Virus record (IMG/VR): IMGVR_UViG_3300034523_000009
Coordinates: 1-27,631 of that record
DNA length: 27,631 nt
Origin: a virus
Strand: one strand, 5' to 3'
In this document: positions 6,344 to 15,182 of the stretch, piece by piece
Layout of the letters: each line of letters begins with the position of its first letter
Position numbering within the stretch: position 1 is the stretch's first letter
The notes under the pieces: model-generated
Database searches by the model: none
What the model saw: only the letters and a program-made list of their open reading frames with translations
What the model was told of the DNA's origin: nothing
Made by a program: the position numbers and the translations under genes

Positions 6344-7475
6344 ACTCTTTGAAAGGAACTACACCGCACCCACACGGATAGTAGTCAATCAAGGCGGTTC
6401 ACGTTCTGGTAAGACCTACTCCATCTTGCAGATGCTTATTGTCATCGCAATGCAAGAGAAGGGTAAGGTTTTTTCTATTGTGCGTAAATCGCTGCCATCG
6501 CTCAAGATGACCGCATACCGTGACTTCTTTGAGATACTCAACAAACTTGAGTTGTACGATGAGTCACGCCATAACAAGAGCGACTACACCTACACGCTCA
6601 ACGGCAACCTTTTTGAGTTCATTTCGCTTGACCAACCGCAGAAGAAGCGTGGAGCAAGACGTGACTACCTATTCTGCAACGAGGCAAACGAACTCTCTTG
6701 GGAGGACTTCTTTCAGTTGTTGGTTCGTACCACAGGCAAGATTTGGATTGACTACAACCCATCAGATGCGTTCCATTGGATATACGACAGGCTGCTGACC
6801 CGTGATGATGTAACGTACATACAAAGTACCTACAAAGACAATCCGTTCTTGGATGCCTCCATCGTAGCGGAGATTGAACGACTCGCAACAACCGATGAAG
6901 ACTACTGGCGCATCTACGGCTTGGGAGAGCGTGGTATGAGCCGTGCTACCATCTTCCAATTCGGGATGAATGAGATACCTGCTGATGCAACCTTACTCGC
7001 CTACGGAATGGACTTCGGTTACACCAACGACCCAACCTCGCTTGTTGCGGTGTACAAGTCAGGTGATAACCTGTACGCTGATGAACTCATCTACCAAACG
7101 GGACTCACCAACCCCGATATCAGCAACAGGCTAAAAGACCTAAACCTTGACAGGCGCACAGAGGTATACGCTGATTCTGCCGAACCCAAATCCATTGAGG
7201 AGTTGCATCGTATGGGATGGAACGTAAAACCCACGCAGAAGGGCGCAGATAGCGTTATAGTGGGTATTGACGTGCTGAAGCGACACAAGCTATTCGTTAC
7301 CCCACGAAGCAACAACCTAATCAAAGAGATGCAGAACTACAAATGGGTAGAGGACAAGAACGGCAACCTCTTAAACAAACCCATAGATGCATTCAACCAC
7401 GCCATAGATGCTATGCGCTACGCAACATACAACAAGCTATCCAAGCCGAACTACGGCCGCTATGCTATACGTTAA
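6315..7475 (+). CDS. terL: Terminase large subunit
   Basis: The 386-aa packaging motor has an ATPase domain with Walker A GGSRSGKT (27-34) and a Walker-B-like strand YLFCNEAN (118-125, Glu123). The C-terminal RNase-H-like nuclease shows YGMDFGYTNDP (Asp233), EVYADSAEP (Asp287) and NHAIDAMRYA (Asp365), the usual metal-binding acidic triad. The only start before the conserved FERNY...VVNQGG region is TTG 6315: an in-frame TAG lies at 6309-6311. The gene therefore starts 29 bp inside terS, probably by coupling. Length is near the low end for TerL, but all motifs are present. Confidence 0.95.
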   Translation: MSVLQVKTSELFERNYTAPTRIVVNQGGSRSGKTYSILQMLIVIAMQEKGKVFSIVRKSLPSLKMTAYRDFFEILNKLELYDESRHNKSDYTYTLNGNLFEFISLDQPQKKRGARRDYLFCNEANELSWEDFFQLLVRTTGKIWIDYNPSDAFHWIYDRLLTRDDVTYIQSTYKDNPFLDASIVAEIERLATTDEDYWRIYGLGERGMSRATIFQFGMNEIPADATLLAYGMDFGYTNDPTSLVAVYKSGDNLYADELIYQTGLTNPDISNRLKDLNLDRRTEVYADSAEPKSIEELHRMGWNVKPTQKGADSVIVGIDVLKRHKLFVTPRSNNLIKEMQNYKWVEDKNGNLLNKPIDAFNHAIDAMRYATYNKLSKPNYGRYAIR

Positions 7476-7497
7476 ATTCAAAAGGTTATTTTATTAG

Positions 7498-8211
7498 ATG
7501 GAACTGAAAGTAGTAGTACCCACCGACCTATCGGAAATCACCTTAGAGCAATACCAGAAGTTTGCTCGGCTTGAGGGTGATGAGGAGTTCCTTACCCATA
7601 AGATGCTTGAGGTGTTCTGCAACGTGCCTTTGAACAAGCTACCGAATGTCAAGTTCAAGAGCCTATCGGGTGTCGTGAATCGCCTGAATGGTATGTTTGC
7701 TACCAAGCCATCACTCAAGCAGGAGTTCACTATTGGTGGCCAAACATTTGGGTTTATCCCCAATCTTGAAGACATCACATTCGGTGAGTACGTTGACCTT
7801 GACAATTATATGGCCGACACGCAAGAGCTGCATAAGACAATGGCTATTTTGTACCGTCCCATCACGCAGCGAGCAGGCAAGCGATACGACATTGAGCAAT
7901 ACGAGTCGGCAGAGAAATATAGCGAGCTGATGAAGCAAGCGCCTATGGATGTTGTGTTAGGAGCAACGCTTTTTTTTTATCGTTTAGGAAGCGACTTGTT
8001 GCTCGCTACGATGAACTCTTTGGAGAAGCAAACAACGAGTATAGCGGAGAGGCTCAATTCGGAAGGAAGTGGGGATGGTACTCCTCGTTCTATCACCTTG
8101 CTAAAGGAGATGTCACAAAGTTTGAAGATGTGGGAAGACTGGGCGTTCATCAATGCCTCACTCTTCTCACGTTTGACAAAGAGCGCAACGACCTTGAACG
8201 AAGACAATTAG
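7498..8211 (+). CDS. Tail-assembly-chaperone-like protein, 0-frame product (237 aa)
   Basis: ATG 7498 follows the terminase by 22 nt. Residues 1-160 include IGGQTFGFIPNLEDITFGEY and MAILYRPITQR..YDIEQYE, a conserved type I recall from Bacteroidota phages upstream of the tape measure. After LFFYRLG the 0 frame continues through a Ser/Thr-rich tail (SGDGTPRSITLLKEM) to TAG 8209-8211. The T9 run at 7970-7978 lies at the junction, and an alternative -1 frame extends the protein differently. Position before tail genes suggests a role like lambda G/GT. Identity as chaperone is inferred. Confidence 0.7.
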   Translation: MELKVVVPTDLSEITLEQYQKFARLEGDEEFLTHKMLEVFCNVPLNKLPNVKFKSLSGVVNRLNGMFATKPSLKQEFTIGGQTFGFIPNLEDITFGEYVDLDNYMADTQELHKTMAILYRPITQRAGKRYDIEQYESAEKYSELMKQAPMDVVLGATLFFYRLGSDLLLATMNSLEKQTTSIAERLNSEGSGDGTPRSITLLKEMSQSLKMWEDWAFINASLFSRLTKSATTLNEDN

Positions 8212-8228
8212 AGAAACTAAAGAAATGA
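7498..8228 (+). CDS. Tail-assembly-chaperone-like protein, -1 frameshift product (243 aa)
   Basis: Residues 1-160 are shared with the 0-frame product. Slippage on T_TTT_TTT (7971-7977) would move ribosomes to the -1 frame, adding 83 residues from TTA 7977 to TGA 8226-8228. The new tail reads like a real protein: FGRKWGWYSSFYHLAKGD (188-205), VTKFEDV, then a charged C-terminal helix (FDKERNDLERRQLEKLKK). Its TGA overlaps the next start codon (ATG 8225) as ATGA, the junction used throughout this genome, whereas the 0-frame stop leaves a 13-nt gap. Alternatives are transcriptional slippage on T9 or an assembly error in the homopolymer. Confidence 0.6.
7970..7978 (+). promoter_or_regulatory. T9 slippery site for -1 frameshifting
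   Basis: Nine consecutive T follow codon boundary CTT-TTT-TTT-TAT (7969-7980). The heptamer T_TTT_TTT allows tandem -1 slippage with full re-pairing. No downstream pseudoknot was confirmed by eye. Confidence 0.55.
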
Positions 8229-8692
8229 GGCAGTTTTACGACATCACGACCAAGCTGAAGGATACGCTTCAAGCACATAGCCAAGTCAACGTAGTCACTA
8301 CGGGCGACATCTTTGACATTGACCTGAACAAGCAGACCATTTTCCCGCTGAGCCACATCATTGTGAACCAAGCAACATTTGAAGGCCAAATCGTACGGAT
8401 GAACGTAAGCCTCGTATGTATGGACTTGGTAGATGAAACGAAGGAAGACCCCCGTGACCAACCAGAACCGTTCTACGGAACAAGCAACGAGCAGGACATC
8501 CTAAACACGCAACTCGCAGTCATCAACGATGTAATCACGGAACTACGCAGAGGCACGTTGTATTCGGACTTGTACCAGCTTGACGGAACGGCTACGGCAA
8601 TTCCATTCAGCGAGCGCTACGAGAACCTGCTTGCTGGGTGGACTGCTACGTTTGATGTGCTGCTTGCTAACACCGAAATCAGCGTTTGCTAA
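8225..8692 (+). CDS. Tail/neck completion protein (probable)
   Basis: The 155-aa protein contains GDIFDIDLNKQTIFPLSHI (27-45), VSLVCMDLVDETKEDP and NEQDILNTQLAVINDVITEL. I recall this pattern as a conserved Bacteroidota phage structural protein between terminase and tail genes. Its size and mixed alpha/beta character fit a tail terminator or connector, but no signature proves it. It starts in the ATGA overlapping the stop of the frameshifted chaperone and ends directly before the next ATG (TAAATG). Confidence 0.6.
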   Translation: MRQFYDITTKLKDTLQAHSQVNVVTTGDIFDIDLNKQTIFPLSHIIVNQATFEGQIVRMNVSLVCMDLVDETKEDPRDQPEPFYGTSNEQDILNTQLAVINDVITELRRGTLYSDLYQLDGTATAIPFSERYENLLAGWTATFDVLLANTEISVC

Positions 8693-9211
8693 ATGGCACG
8701 TCAGGAACTTGTGCAAGCCGTGATGGTGAAGTTCGCCAAATACGTCATTCAGCAGGCGAGGACTAATCTATCTCGCAAGAAGCAGAATGTAACGGGTGAC
8801 CTATACAAGTCCCTTGACTACGATTTGAACGTAAGCAAAAATTCGTTCTCCTTGAGCTTTAAGATGGAGGACTACGGATTGTACCAAGACGCAGGTGTTC
8901 GTGGCGCAAAAAGCACGTATACAAGCGCAGCAGGCTCTCCATACAAGTACACCAACAAGATGCCCCCTTCAAGTGCGTTCAGTCAATGGGCAATCAAAAA
9001 GGGATTGCAAGGAGTTCGCAACAAGCAAGGGCAATTCATAAAGCGCAAGAGCCTTCAGTTTGCCTTAGCACGTAGCATCTATGAGAAGGGTATCCCTGCC
9101 ACCAAATTCTTCAGCACACCTTTTGGCATTGCGTTCAAGAGGCTACCACCTGATATTGTCAACGCCTTCAAACTAACAGAGGAGGACTTTAAAGCATTTA
9201 CTACAAGATGA
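8693..9211 (+). CDS. Head-tail / tail completion protein, HK97 gp10-like (probable)
   Basis: This basic 172-aa protein contains TGDLYKSLDY (34-43), FKMEDYGLYQDAGVRGAKS, PPSSAFSQWAIKKGL and ARSIYEKGIPATKFFSTPF. The string Y-x-D-x-G-x-R-G followed by a C-terminal helix and a GIPATKFF loop is typical of HK97 gp10-like or tail-completion proteins, which join the tail to the head. It follows the preceding stop without a gap and overlaps the next gene by 4 bp. Confidence 0.65.
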   Translation: MARQELVQAVMVKFAKYVIQQARTNLSRKKQNVTGDLYKSLDYDLNVSKNSFSLSFKMEDYGLYQDAGVRGAKSTYTSAAGSPYKYTNKMPPSSAFSQWAIKKGLQGVRNKQGQFIKRKSLQFALARSIYEKGIPATKFFSTPFGIAFKRLPPDIVNAFKLTEEDFKAFTTR

Positions 9212-10488
9212 GTGTACCTGTATCAGCGATACCAGCGTCTATCGCAATGGCTCGCAGCCCAATTTTCGTAACTGGAAAAAACAACGCAGTTAGTGGCGAC
9301 ACATTAGAATCAATGACCTGTGATATTAAAATATACACGGGTGGATTCACGGCAGGTGGTGCTAACGACTACGAGTTGTCTAAAGAGTACTCAATTCAAA
9401 ACGTAATCAACTTTGAGATTAGCGACCTAATTCGTGAGCAGTTCCTTCATCCGTTTGGAAAGGCATTTATTGTTGAGCCAAGTGCATCGGAAACAGGTGA
9501 GGTTCTTTGGGTCTATCCCTATGGAGATTGGTACTACAATAACGCAGGAGGTGGCGTTGTTTCAGGAGAATGGAACCAACCCGAAGAAGAAGCACCATAT
9601 GAATTTATATCACTTGATGGCTATAAGTCATTAGGAGAGCAACAGAATGCAGGAGTCACGCAAGGAAACCTCGTTACCCTCCGACCATTTCAAGTGCTTG
9701 CAGGCAACTCGCAGAGCCTTGCGGTGTCATACAACTCTTACTCTGGAGTTAACGGATTCAGCATTGAAATCAACGGAGTAGAATATTGGTTCTCACTAAA
9801 GGATGAACTCGGATGGGACAATACTACGACTACTTCTACGCAGATGGTAATCTACATTCCGAGCGGTGTTGCCAACATAGCAACATTCTTGGGCGTAACG
9901 CCAACCGATGACTACACCATCAATCTTCTTGTTAACAACGAATGCGTCAGCTACAATGACCGAGTAAAGTCAGATGGCGGGGTTGTGGAAGGATTCAACT
10001 GCCTATGCGAAGCAGTTGACGCTCTTGGCGGAAACGATGACAAGATAGCACACAACTTTGAGGTCATTTGCGAACCTAAGTACGACCCATACCTGATTCA
10101 GTTCGTGAACAAGTACGGAGTATCTGACTACCTCACGTTCTTCAAGAAGTCAACGGAGCAAGGTAACTTCACGCAAGACCAATATCAAAAGAGCATCTAT
10201 GCGGATGGCTTTACCAACATCAACTACGTGAATGGTAAATACCAATCGTTCAATATCAACTCTCGCAACACGCTAACGCTCAACACGGGCTTCGTGGATG
10301 AGTCGTATGGTGCTATTATGGAGGAGATACTGATGAGCGAGAAGGTAGCCGTATACGAAGATGGGCAATGGGTAGCAGTTCAGCCTAATCGTGGAAGCAT
10401 TGACTACCAGAAGTCGGTAAACGACAAGACCATCAACTACACGATGAGCTTCACCTATGCGTTTGACCAACGGATGCTTGTACGATGA
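9208..10488 (+). CDS. Tail structural protein with DGG-VEG-CL module (426 aa)
   Basis: This 426-aa beta-rich protein starts MSVPVSAIPASIAMARSPIF and contains ISDLIREQF, LRPFQVLAGNSQSL and TLNTGFVDESYG. It is the type of tail protein I remember from Bacteroidota phages before the hub-like protein. At about residues 248-272 it contains YNDRVKSDGGVVEGFNCL, a short unit also present twice in the gene at 20981. It is rich in Asn, Gly, Tyr and Ser, as virion proteins are. ATGA overlaps couple it to both neighbours. The exact role (distal tail, baseplate or tip) is unknown. Confidence 0.6.
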   Translation: MSVPVSAIPASIAMARSPIFVTGKNNAVSGDTLESMTCDIKIYTGGFTAGGANDYELSKEYSIQNVINFEISDLIREQFLHPFGKAFIVEPSASETGEVLWVYPYGDWYYNNAGGGVVSGEWNQPEEEAPYEFISLDGYKSLGEQQNAGVTQGNLVTLRPFQVLAGNSQSLAVSYNSYSGVNGFSIEINGVEYWFSLKDELGWDNTTTTSTQMVIYIPSGVANIATFLGVTPTDDYTINLLVNNECVSYNDRVKSDGGVVEGFNCLCEAVDALGGNDDKIAHNFEVICEPKYDPYLIQFVNKYGVSDYLTFFKKSTEQGNFTQDQYQKSIYADGFTNINYVNGKYQSFNINSRNTLTLNTGFVDESYGAIMEEILMSEKVAVYEDGQWVAVQPNRGSIDYQKSVNDKTINYTMSFTYAFDQRMLVR

Positions 10489-12503
10489 ACAAGGTTGACA
10501 TTTACGTTAACAATCAACGCTTGGATTTATTTCAAGACGAGGATATCACCATCAACCTGTCGGTGCAGAATGTGCAGGACATCAGCAAGGTGTTCACAGA
10601 GTTCACGCAAGACTTCACGGTTCCTGCCAGCCCAACGAACAACGCAATCTTTAGCCACTACTACCGAACGGATGTAAATGGCGGATTTGATGGTCGCTTT
10701 AGGCAGGATGCCCAAATTGAAATCAATTCGTTACCATTTCGTGCGGGTGTTGTGGAGCTTGAGAGCGTTCAGCTAAAGGGGACAGAGCCTTACGCATATA
10801 CGCTGACGTTTTATGGGAATCTTGTCAACCTAAGTGATTTGTTTGGCGATGACTATTTGTATGACCTAAACTTTAGTGCATACAATCACCCATATACTGA
10901 TGATGAAATCTTTGATAGATTCACTACGGAATACGATAGTCAGTTCTTTTATCCGTTAATGAGTCCTGTCAAGAATTGGATTTATGACTCAAGAAATAGC
11001 GAACACTCAGATAACAACATCGCTTGGCACAATGCAAACGAAGAACACGGTATTCACTACTATGAATTAAAGCCTGCGATTAAGGTTACTGCCATTCTAA
11101 ACGCAATAGAAGCAAAATACGGAATTACCTTTAGCGGTTCATTTCTATCTGCTAATCCGTTTGTAGACCTTTCATTGTGGCTACACAGGACGGAAGGATA
11201 CCTTTATGACACCACTACTTCTATTGATTGGCAACTAATAAATTTCAATAGAAGCACAGGTGGTGGAACTGAATTTAATCTAAGCACCGAAACTTGGAAC
11301 GTTGTAGATACTGACATCTACCAATTAGAAGCAACGGTCACCAACGCCACCGCAGCTTACGAGATAGGATTGTTCCAAAATGAACAACTTGTATCCATAA
11401 TCCCGTATGATGCACACCCATCATCGTCTATAACCCACACGTTTATTGGACTTGGATTTTATAGCGGTGATGAAGTTCAGTTAAAGATTCGTGCAGCAGT
11501 ACCCGTTAGCTTTAATTATCGTGTTGATGACTTTGAGGCGACTGATGTAACAACAAGCACCAAGCGATTTGAGGTAGACCAAACCTTAACCGCAACATAC
11601 ACCTTTAACTTGGTTGTATCTGACTTGATGCCAGAAATTAAGGTCAAAGACTTTTTGTCTGGGATATTGAAGATGTACAATATGGTTCTTGTCCCAACGG
11701 GAGGCACCAACTTCTTGATTCAGCCTCTTGATAATTGGTATGCAGCAGGAAGCGATAAGAACTACCAAGAATACTTTGACATCACGGAGTATGCGGTAAA
11801 CCGACCATCGCTATATCGTGAGATTGAGTTTAAATACCAAGACACCGAGCAGATATTAGGATTTGAGTACAGGAATCTAAACAATGTTGGATATGGCGAC
11901 TTGCGTAGCTTCTTCACGTTTGATGGTGATGAGTTCATTGTAGAGCTTCCATTTGAATGTCCTTTATTTGAGCGTTTATCTAACCTTGACCCAGAAGCCG
12001 CACCCGTTACCAATGTGCTTGTCTATAAGAGCATCACACGAAATGCAAACGAAGATGGAACATTCAACCCATACTTGGGAGCGCCCGTTCTATTCTATGG
12101 TGTTTGGAGCGACTATGACTTGACTTCAAATCCCCTTGCGTTTGTAAACGCAGACAATACAACCAGCAGACAAGTTAACTATTGTTGGTATGCCAACACT
12201 TCCAACAACCCATATAGCGCAAGTTCAGCAAACACTATTTGCTTTGGTGCTGACATTGACCCATACTTGCTTCAGAGTGTAAACAATAACTTGTATCAGG
12301 ACTATTGGAGCAACTACATCACGGACTTGTATAACGCAAAACGGAGAATCTTACAGATAGATGCGGTCTTGCCTGTTGGTGTGATTATCAATATGGAGCT
12401 AAACAATGCGGTTGTTTGGAACAACAACAAGTACATTGTAAACAACGTAGAACTGAACCTGACCACAGGCAAAGCAACATTTGAACTCCTTAACGTAGTA
12501 TGA
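10485..12503 (+). CDS. Large tail tip / hub-like protein (672 aa)
   Basis: The N-terminus MNKVDIYVNNQRLDLFQDED and ISKVFTEFTQDFTVPASPTN match a conserved large tail protein of Bacteroidota phages as I remember it. Mid-protein IKVKDFLSGILKMYNMVLVP and FDITEYAVNRPSLYREIEFKY are reminiscent of hub or tail-associated proteins, where a domain near this position forms the tail tip. The C-terminus (VNNVELNLTTGKATFELLNVV) looks like a beta-strand pair. No enzymatic lysis domain is seen. It lies between the other tail protein and the tape measure and overlaps both neighbours by 4 bp. Confidence 0.6.
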   Translation: MNKVDIYVNNQRLDLFQDEDITINLSVQNVQDISKVFTEFTQDFTVPASPTNNAIFSHYYRTDVNGGFDGRFRQDAQIEINSLPFRAGVVELESVQLKGTEPYAYTLTFYGNLVNLSDLFGDDYLYDLNFSAYNHPYTDDEIFDRFTTEYDSQFFYPLMSPVKNWIYDSRNSEHSDNNIAWHNANEEHGIHYYELKPAIKVTAILNAIEAKYGITFSGSFLSANPFVDLSLWLHRTEGYLYDTTTSIDWQLINFNRSTGGGTEFNLSTETWNVVDTDIYQLEATVTNATAAYEIGLFQNEQLVSIIPYDAHPSSSITHTFIGLGFYSGDEVQLKIRAAVPVSFNYRVDDFEATDVTTSTKRFEVDQTLTATYTFNLVVSDLMPEIKVKDFLSGILKMYNMVLVPTGGTNFLIQPLDNWYAAGSDKNYQEYFDITEYAVNRPSLYREIEFKYQDTEQILGFEYRNLNNVGYGDLRSFFTFDGDEFIVELPFECPLFERLSNLDPEAAPVTNVLVYKSITRNANEDGTFNPYLGAPVLFYGVWSDYDLTSNPLAFVNADNTTSRQVNYCWYANTSNNPYSASSANTICFGADIDPYLLQSVNNNLYQDYWSNYITDLYNAKRRILQIDAVLPVGVIINMELNNAVVWNNNKYIVNNVELNLTTGKATFELLNVV

Positions 12504-12637
12504 AGCCAAGTTATTTAGGTTATTTGATTGAACTCTTGCAGGTAGACGAGTGGCGCAAGCAGTCAGAGGCGATTGACATCGCCAAAGGCAAGTACGCTAT
12601 TCCTAAGACGTGGGATGAGTTCTTAAAGCGCAGGTAA
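12500..12637 (+). CDS. Small helical protein upstream of tape measure (45 aa)
   Basis: ATG 12500 overlaps the preceding stop (ATGA), and the stop TAA 12635-12637 overlaps the tape-measure start by one base (TAATG), so it is fully embedded in the operon. The 45-aa product reads LIELLQVDEWRKQSEAIDIA then IPKTWDEFLKRR. It is amphipathic and charged. The position next to the tape measure suggests a tail assembly role, but the family is not recognised. Confidence 0.6.
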   Translation: MKPSYLGYLIELLQVDEWRKQSEAIDIAKGKYAIPKTWDEFLKRR

Positions 12638-14250
12638 TGGTAGTAGAAACAGTTAAGATTGAAGGCAACGGAAGTGGGTTTGAGGAAACTATCAAAGACC
12701 TCAATACTGCCGTACAGGAACTCAATAAGAATCTTAAATCAATAGGGTCTACTGCCGAGAAGTCATTTGACAAGGCTGAGAAGTCTGCCGAGAACGTAGA
12801 GAAGCAGGTTAAGGAAACGGGCAAAAGCGTTACCGACCTAATCAAAAATATCACGGCTCTTGGAGTTGTGACTCGTGTTAGCGATGCTGCAAGCGAGGCC
12901 TTCACGGGCAACCAAAAGATAGTTGATGCCCTTAACACGGGAATCTTCACCGTTCAGATTGCGGTTAGCAACTTGATTGATTACTTCACGGGTGGTAAGG
13001 GCAGCTTGCGTGATGCTTTTAGAGGAGTAACGGAGCAAGCAAAGGAATTGGTGAAGCTGCAAAACGAATCTCGCCTTGCGGATGTTCAACGAATGGCCTC
13101 TCAGCTTGAATCTCAAAAACTCGCAGAGATTGAGCGCCAAAAGCGTGATGACGAACTAAAGAGCATTGATGAGCGCATTAAGGCTAACCAAGCATTAGAT
13201 AAAATCCTAAGCGACCAACTTGCTAAGGAAAGAGGATTGGTTGAAGTAAAGGTGGCTGCTGCTAATGCTGAATACGAGCGATTAAAGAACATTGAGAATC
13301 TTGTTGCATTAGAGCAAGCCAATGTTGAATTGATTGACATTGAAGAACGAATCATTGGTCAGCGGTCTGAGGCGCTTATGAACCAACGCAGCCTTGAGCG
13401 TGAGCGTTTAGAATTGCAGAAGCAAATAAATGAAGCTAAGGCAATAGAGGCTGAAACGGGAGTAAAGTTCAACAAACAACAACAACTTCTTGGTGTATTA
13501 GGTCTTGATGAGCAAATTAAGAATGAACGACAAATTGCCGAAGAAGAATATAAGAGATACGAGAGGTCGTACGAGATTCGTGTTGATTTCTTAAATGAGC
13601 AGATTAAGGCAGCTCAAGAAGCGGGTCAAACTGAGAATGCCCAATATCAACAACTTCTTGATGAGCGTTATCAGCTTGACCAAGAGTACTACGACAGGAC
13701 AAAGCAACTCGGTGAACAACGTAGGCAGCTTAATCTGCAATCAGTTAGCGATGCGGTGATGACCACGCAGCAGGCGATTAGTGCTATTTCAGCCTTCTAT
13801 GATGCTCGCTATGCCAACGATGAGAAGAACGCAGAGAAGGCGTTTAACATCCAAAAGAAACTATCTATCGCTCAAGCAGTAGTGCAGGGCGTAGAGAGCG
13901 TGGTAAACGCTTACGCAACGGCTCAGAAGTCACCATTGACCGCATTGTTCCCTACATACCCTGCGGTAGCAGCAGGCACGGCAGCAGCGTTCGCTGCAAG
14001 TCAAGTGGCACTAATCAATAGCCAACAATTCCAAGCAGCAAGCTCAGGGTCGGCTAACTACGACTCAGGAGCAGGCGTACCATCGCAACCTGCAAACTTT
14101 AACATCGTATCAAGCAGCGGTGGGAATATCTTGGTAGAAAGCATCGCCTCACAATTCCAAAAGCCCCTAAAGGCTTACGTGGTTAGTGGCGAGGTTATTT
14201 CAGGAACAGAGCTTGACCGCAGACGAGTAAGAACCGCAACATTCGGATAA
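12637..14250 (+). CDS. Tape measure protein
   Basis: The 537-aa protein is dominated by coiled coil: residues about 15-60 and about 130-390 are rich in K, E, Q and A, with heptad patterns (LERERLELQKQINEAKAIEA). A C-terminal Ala/Gly-rich hydrophobic segment, SIAQAVVQGVESVVNAYATA (about 411-430), then AVAAGTAAAFAASQVALI, is typical of tape measures of Bacteroidota phages. At about 0.15 nm per residue it would set a tail of roughly 80 nm (inference from the usual tape-measure ratio). It starts in a TAATG overlap and ends in a TAATG overlap with the protease. Confidence 0.8.
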   Translation: MVVETVKIEGNGSGFEETIKDLNTAVQELNKNLKSIGSTAEKSFDKAEKSAENVEKQVKETGKSVTDLIKNITALGVVTRVSDAASEAFTGNQKIVDALNTGIFTVQIAVSNLIDYFTGGKGSLRDAFRGVTEQAKELVKLQNESRLADVQRMASQLESQKLAEIERQKRDDELKSIDERIKANQALDKILSDQLAKERGLVEVKVAAANAEYERLKNIENLVALEQANVELIDIEERIIGQRSEALMNQRSLERERLELQKQINEAKAIEAETGVKFNKQQQLLGVLGLDEQIKNERQIAEEEYKRYERSYEIRVDFLNEQIKAAQEAGQTENAQYQQLLDERYQLDQEYYDRTKQLGEQRRQLNLQSVSDAVMTTQQAISAISAFYDARYANDEKNAEKAFNIQKKLSIAQAVVQGVESVVNAYATAQKSPLTALFPTYPAVAAGTAAAFAASQVALINSQQFQAASSGSANYDSGAGVPSQPANFNIVSSSGGNILVESIASQFQKPLKAYVVSGEVISGTELDRRRVRTATFG

Positions 14251-15182
14251 TGAAACTTATTGAACTAATCTTAGATGAAACGATGGCACTCACGGGGATT
14301 GATGCCATCAGCCTCGTAGAGCATCCTGCTATTGAGGAGGACTTTATCGCCCTCAACTCTCAGCGTGTGGAGTTTGCTGCACAGGATAACGAGAAGCGCA
14401 TCCTTATGGGAGCAGCACTCGTACCCAACAAACCCATCTACCGAGTAAATGGTGAGGAGGAGTTCTACGTTTACTTCAGCCAAGACACCATCCGCAAAGC
14501 GAGTGAGATGTTCTTCCAGAAGGCCAAGCAGAACAACGCAACGCTTGAACACGAGGTGGGCATCAACGGCCTCACGGTTGTAGAGAGTTGGATTATTGAG
14601 GATGAGGTTCACGACAAGAGCAAGAAGTACGGCTTTGAGTTGCCTGTTGGTACGTGGATGGTTTCTATGAAGGTCAACAACCCAGAGATTTGGGATGGCT
14701 TCGTAAAGACAGGCAAGGTCAAGGGATTCTCCATTGAGGGCTACTTCGTTGACAAGATGAACTTCGCCAAGCAGGAGATGGAGCGCCTTGAGGAGCAAGA
14801 GGCGGCCTTAGTGCTATCGCAAATCGTAGCCATCATCAAAAAGGATGGTCGCAAGAAATCAGGCAAGCGTATGGAGATGGAGTCCTACTCGGACTACCCG
14901 CAAGCGGTACGCAACAATGCTCAGCGTGGTATTGACTTAAACGAGAACAACGGAAACAAGTGCGCTACGCCTGTCGGTAAGGTAAGGGCGCAGCAGCTCG
15001 CACAAGGCAAGCCTGTGAGCGTAGAAACAATCACTCGTATGTACTCGTACCTATCAAGAGCCGAAGAATACTACGATGAGAACGACACTACCGCTTGCGG
15101 CACCATCAGCTATCTGCTATGGGGTGGACTTGCTGCAAAGCGTTGGGCTGAATCTAAACTTAAAGAATTGGGCAAACTATGA
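14250..15182 (+). CDS. XkdF-like prohead serine protease with C-terminal extension
   Basis: The 310-aa protein has an N-terminal part (DAISLVEHPAIEEDFIAL) and the XkdF / Peptidase_S78_2-type core: RILMGAALVPNKPIYR (50-65), NATLEHEVGI (His101), VESWIIEDEVHDKS, GTWMVSMKVNNPEIW and KVKGFSIEGYF (Ser161). His and Ser in these motifs are the likely catalytic pair. It cleaves scaffold or capsid termini during head maturation. A separate domain at about 213-305 starts YSDYPQAVRNNAQRGIDLNE and includes KCATPVGKVRAQQL and CGTISYLLWGGLAAKRWAES; it recurs in phage head proteins and has no function known to me. Confidence 0.85.
   Translation: MKLIELILDETMALTGIDAISLVEHPAIEEDFIALNSQRVEFAAQDNEKRILMGAALVPNKPIYRVNGEEEFYVYFSQDTIRKASEMFFQKAKQNNATLEHEVGINGLTVVESWIIEDEVHDKSKKYGFELPVGTWMVSMKVNNPEIWDGFVKTGKVKGFSIEGYFVDKMNFAKQEMERLEEQEAALVLSQIVAIIKKDGRKKSGKRMEMESYSDYPQAVRNNAQRGIDLNENNGNKCATPVGKVRAQQLAQGKPVSVETITRMYSYLSRAEEYYDENDTTACGTISYLLWGGLAAKRWAESKLKELGKL

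Noticed and set aside
9434-9634. 66-codon frame within the tail protein
   Set aside because: Shadow frame in another reading frame of a strongly supported gene, with no start context.
14271-14798. 175-codon antisense open frame opposite the protease
   Set aside because: No start context, no recognisable motif, and the + strand product is a clear XkdF-like protease over the same span.
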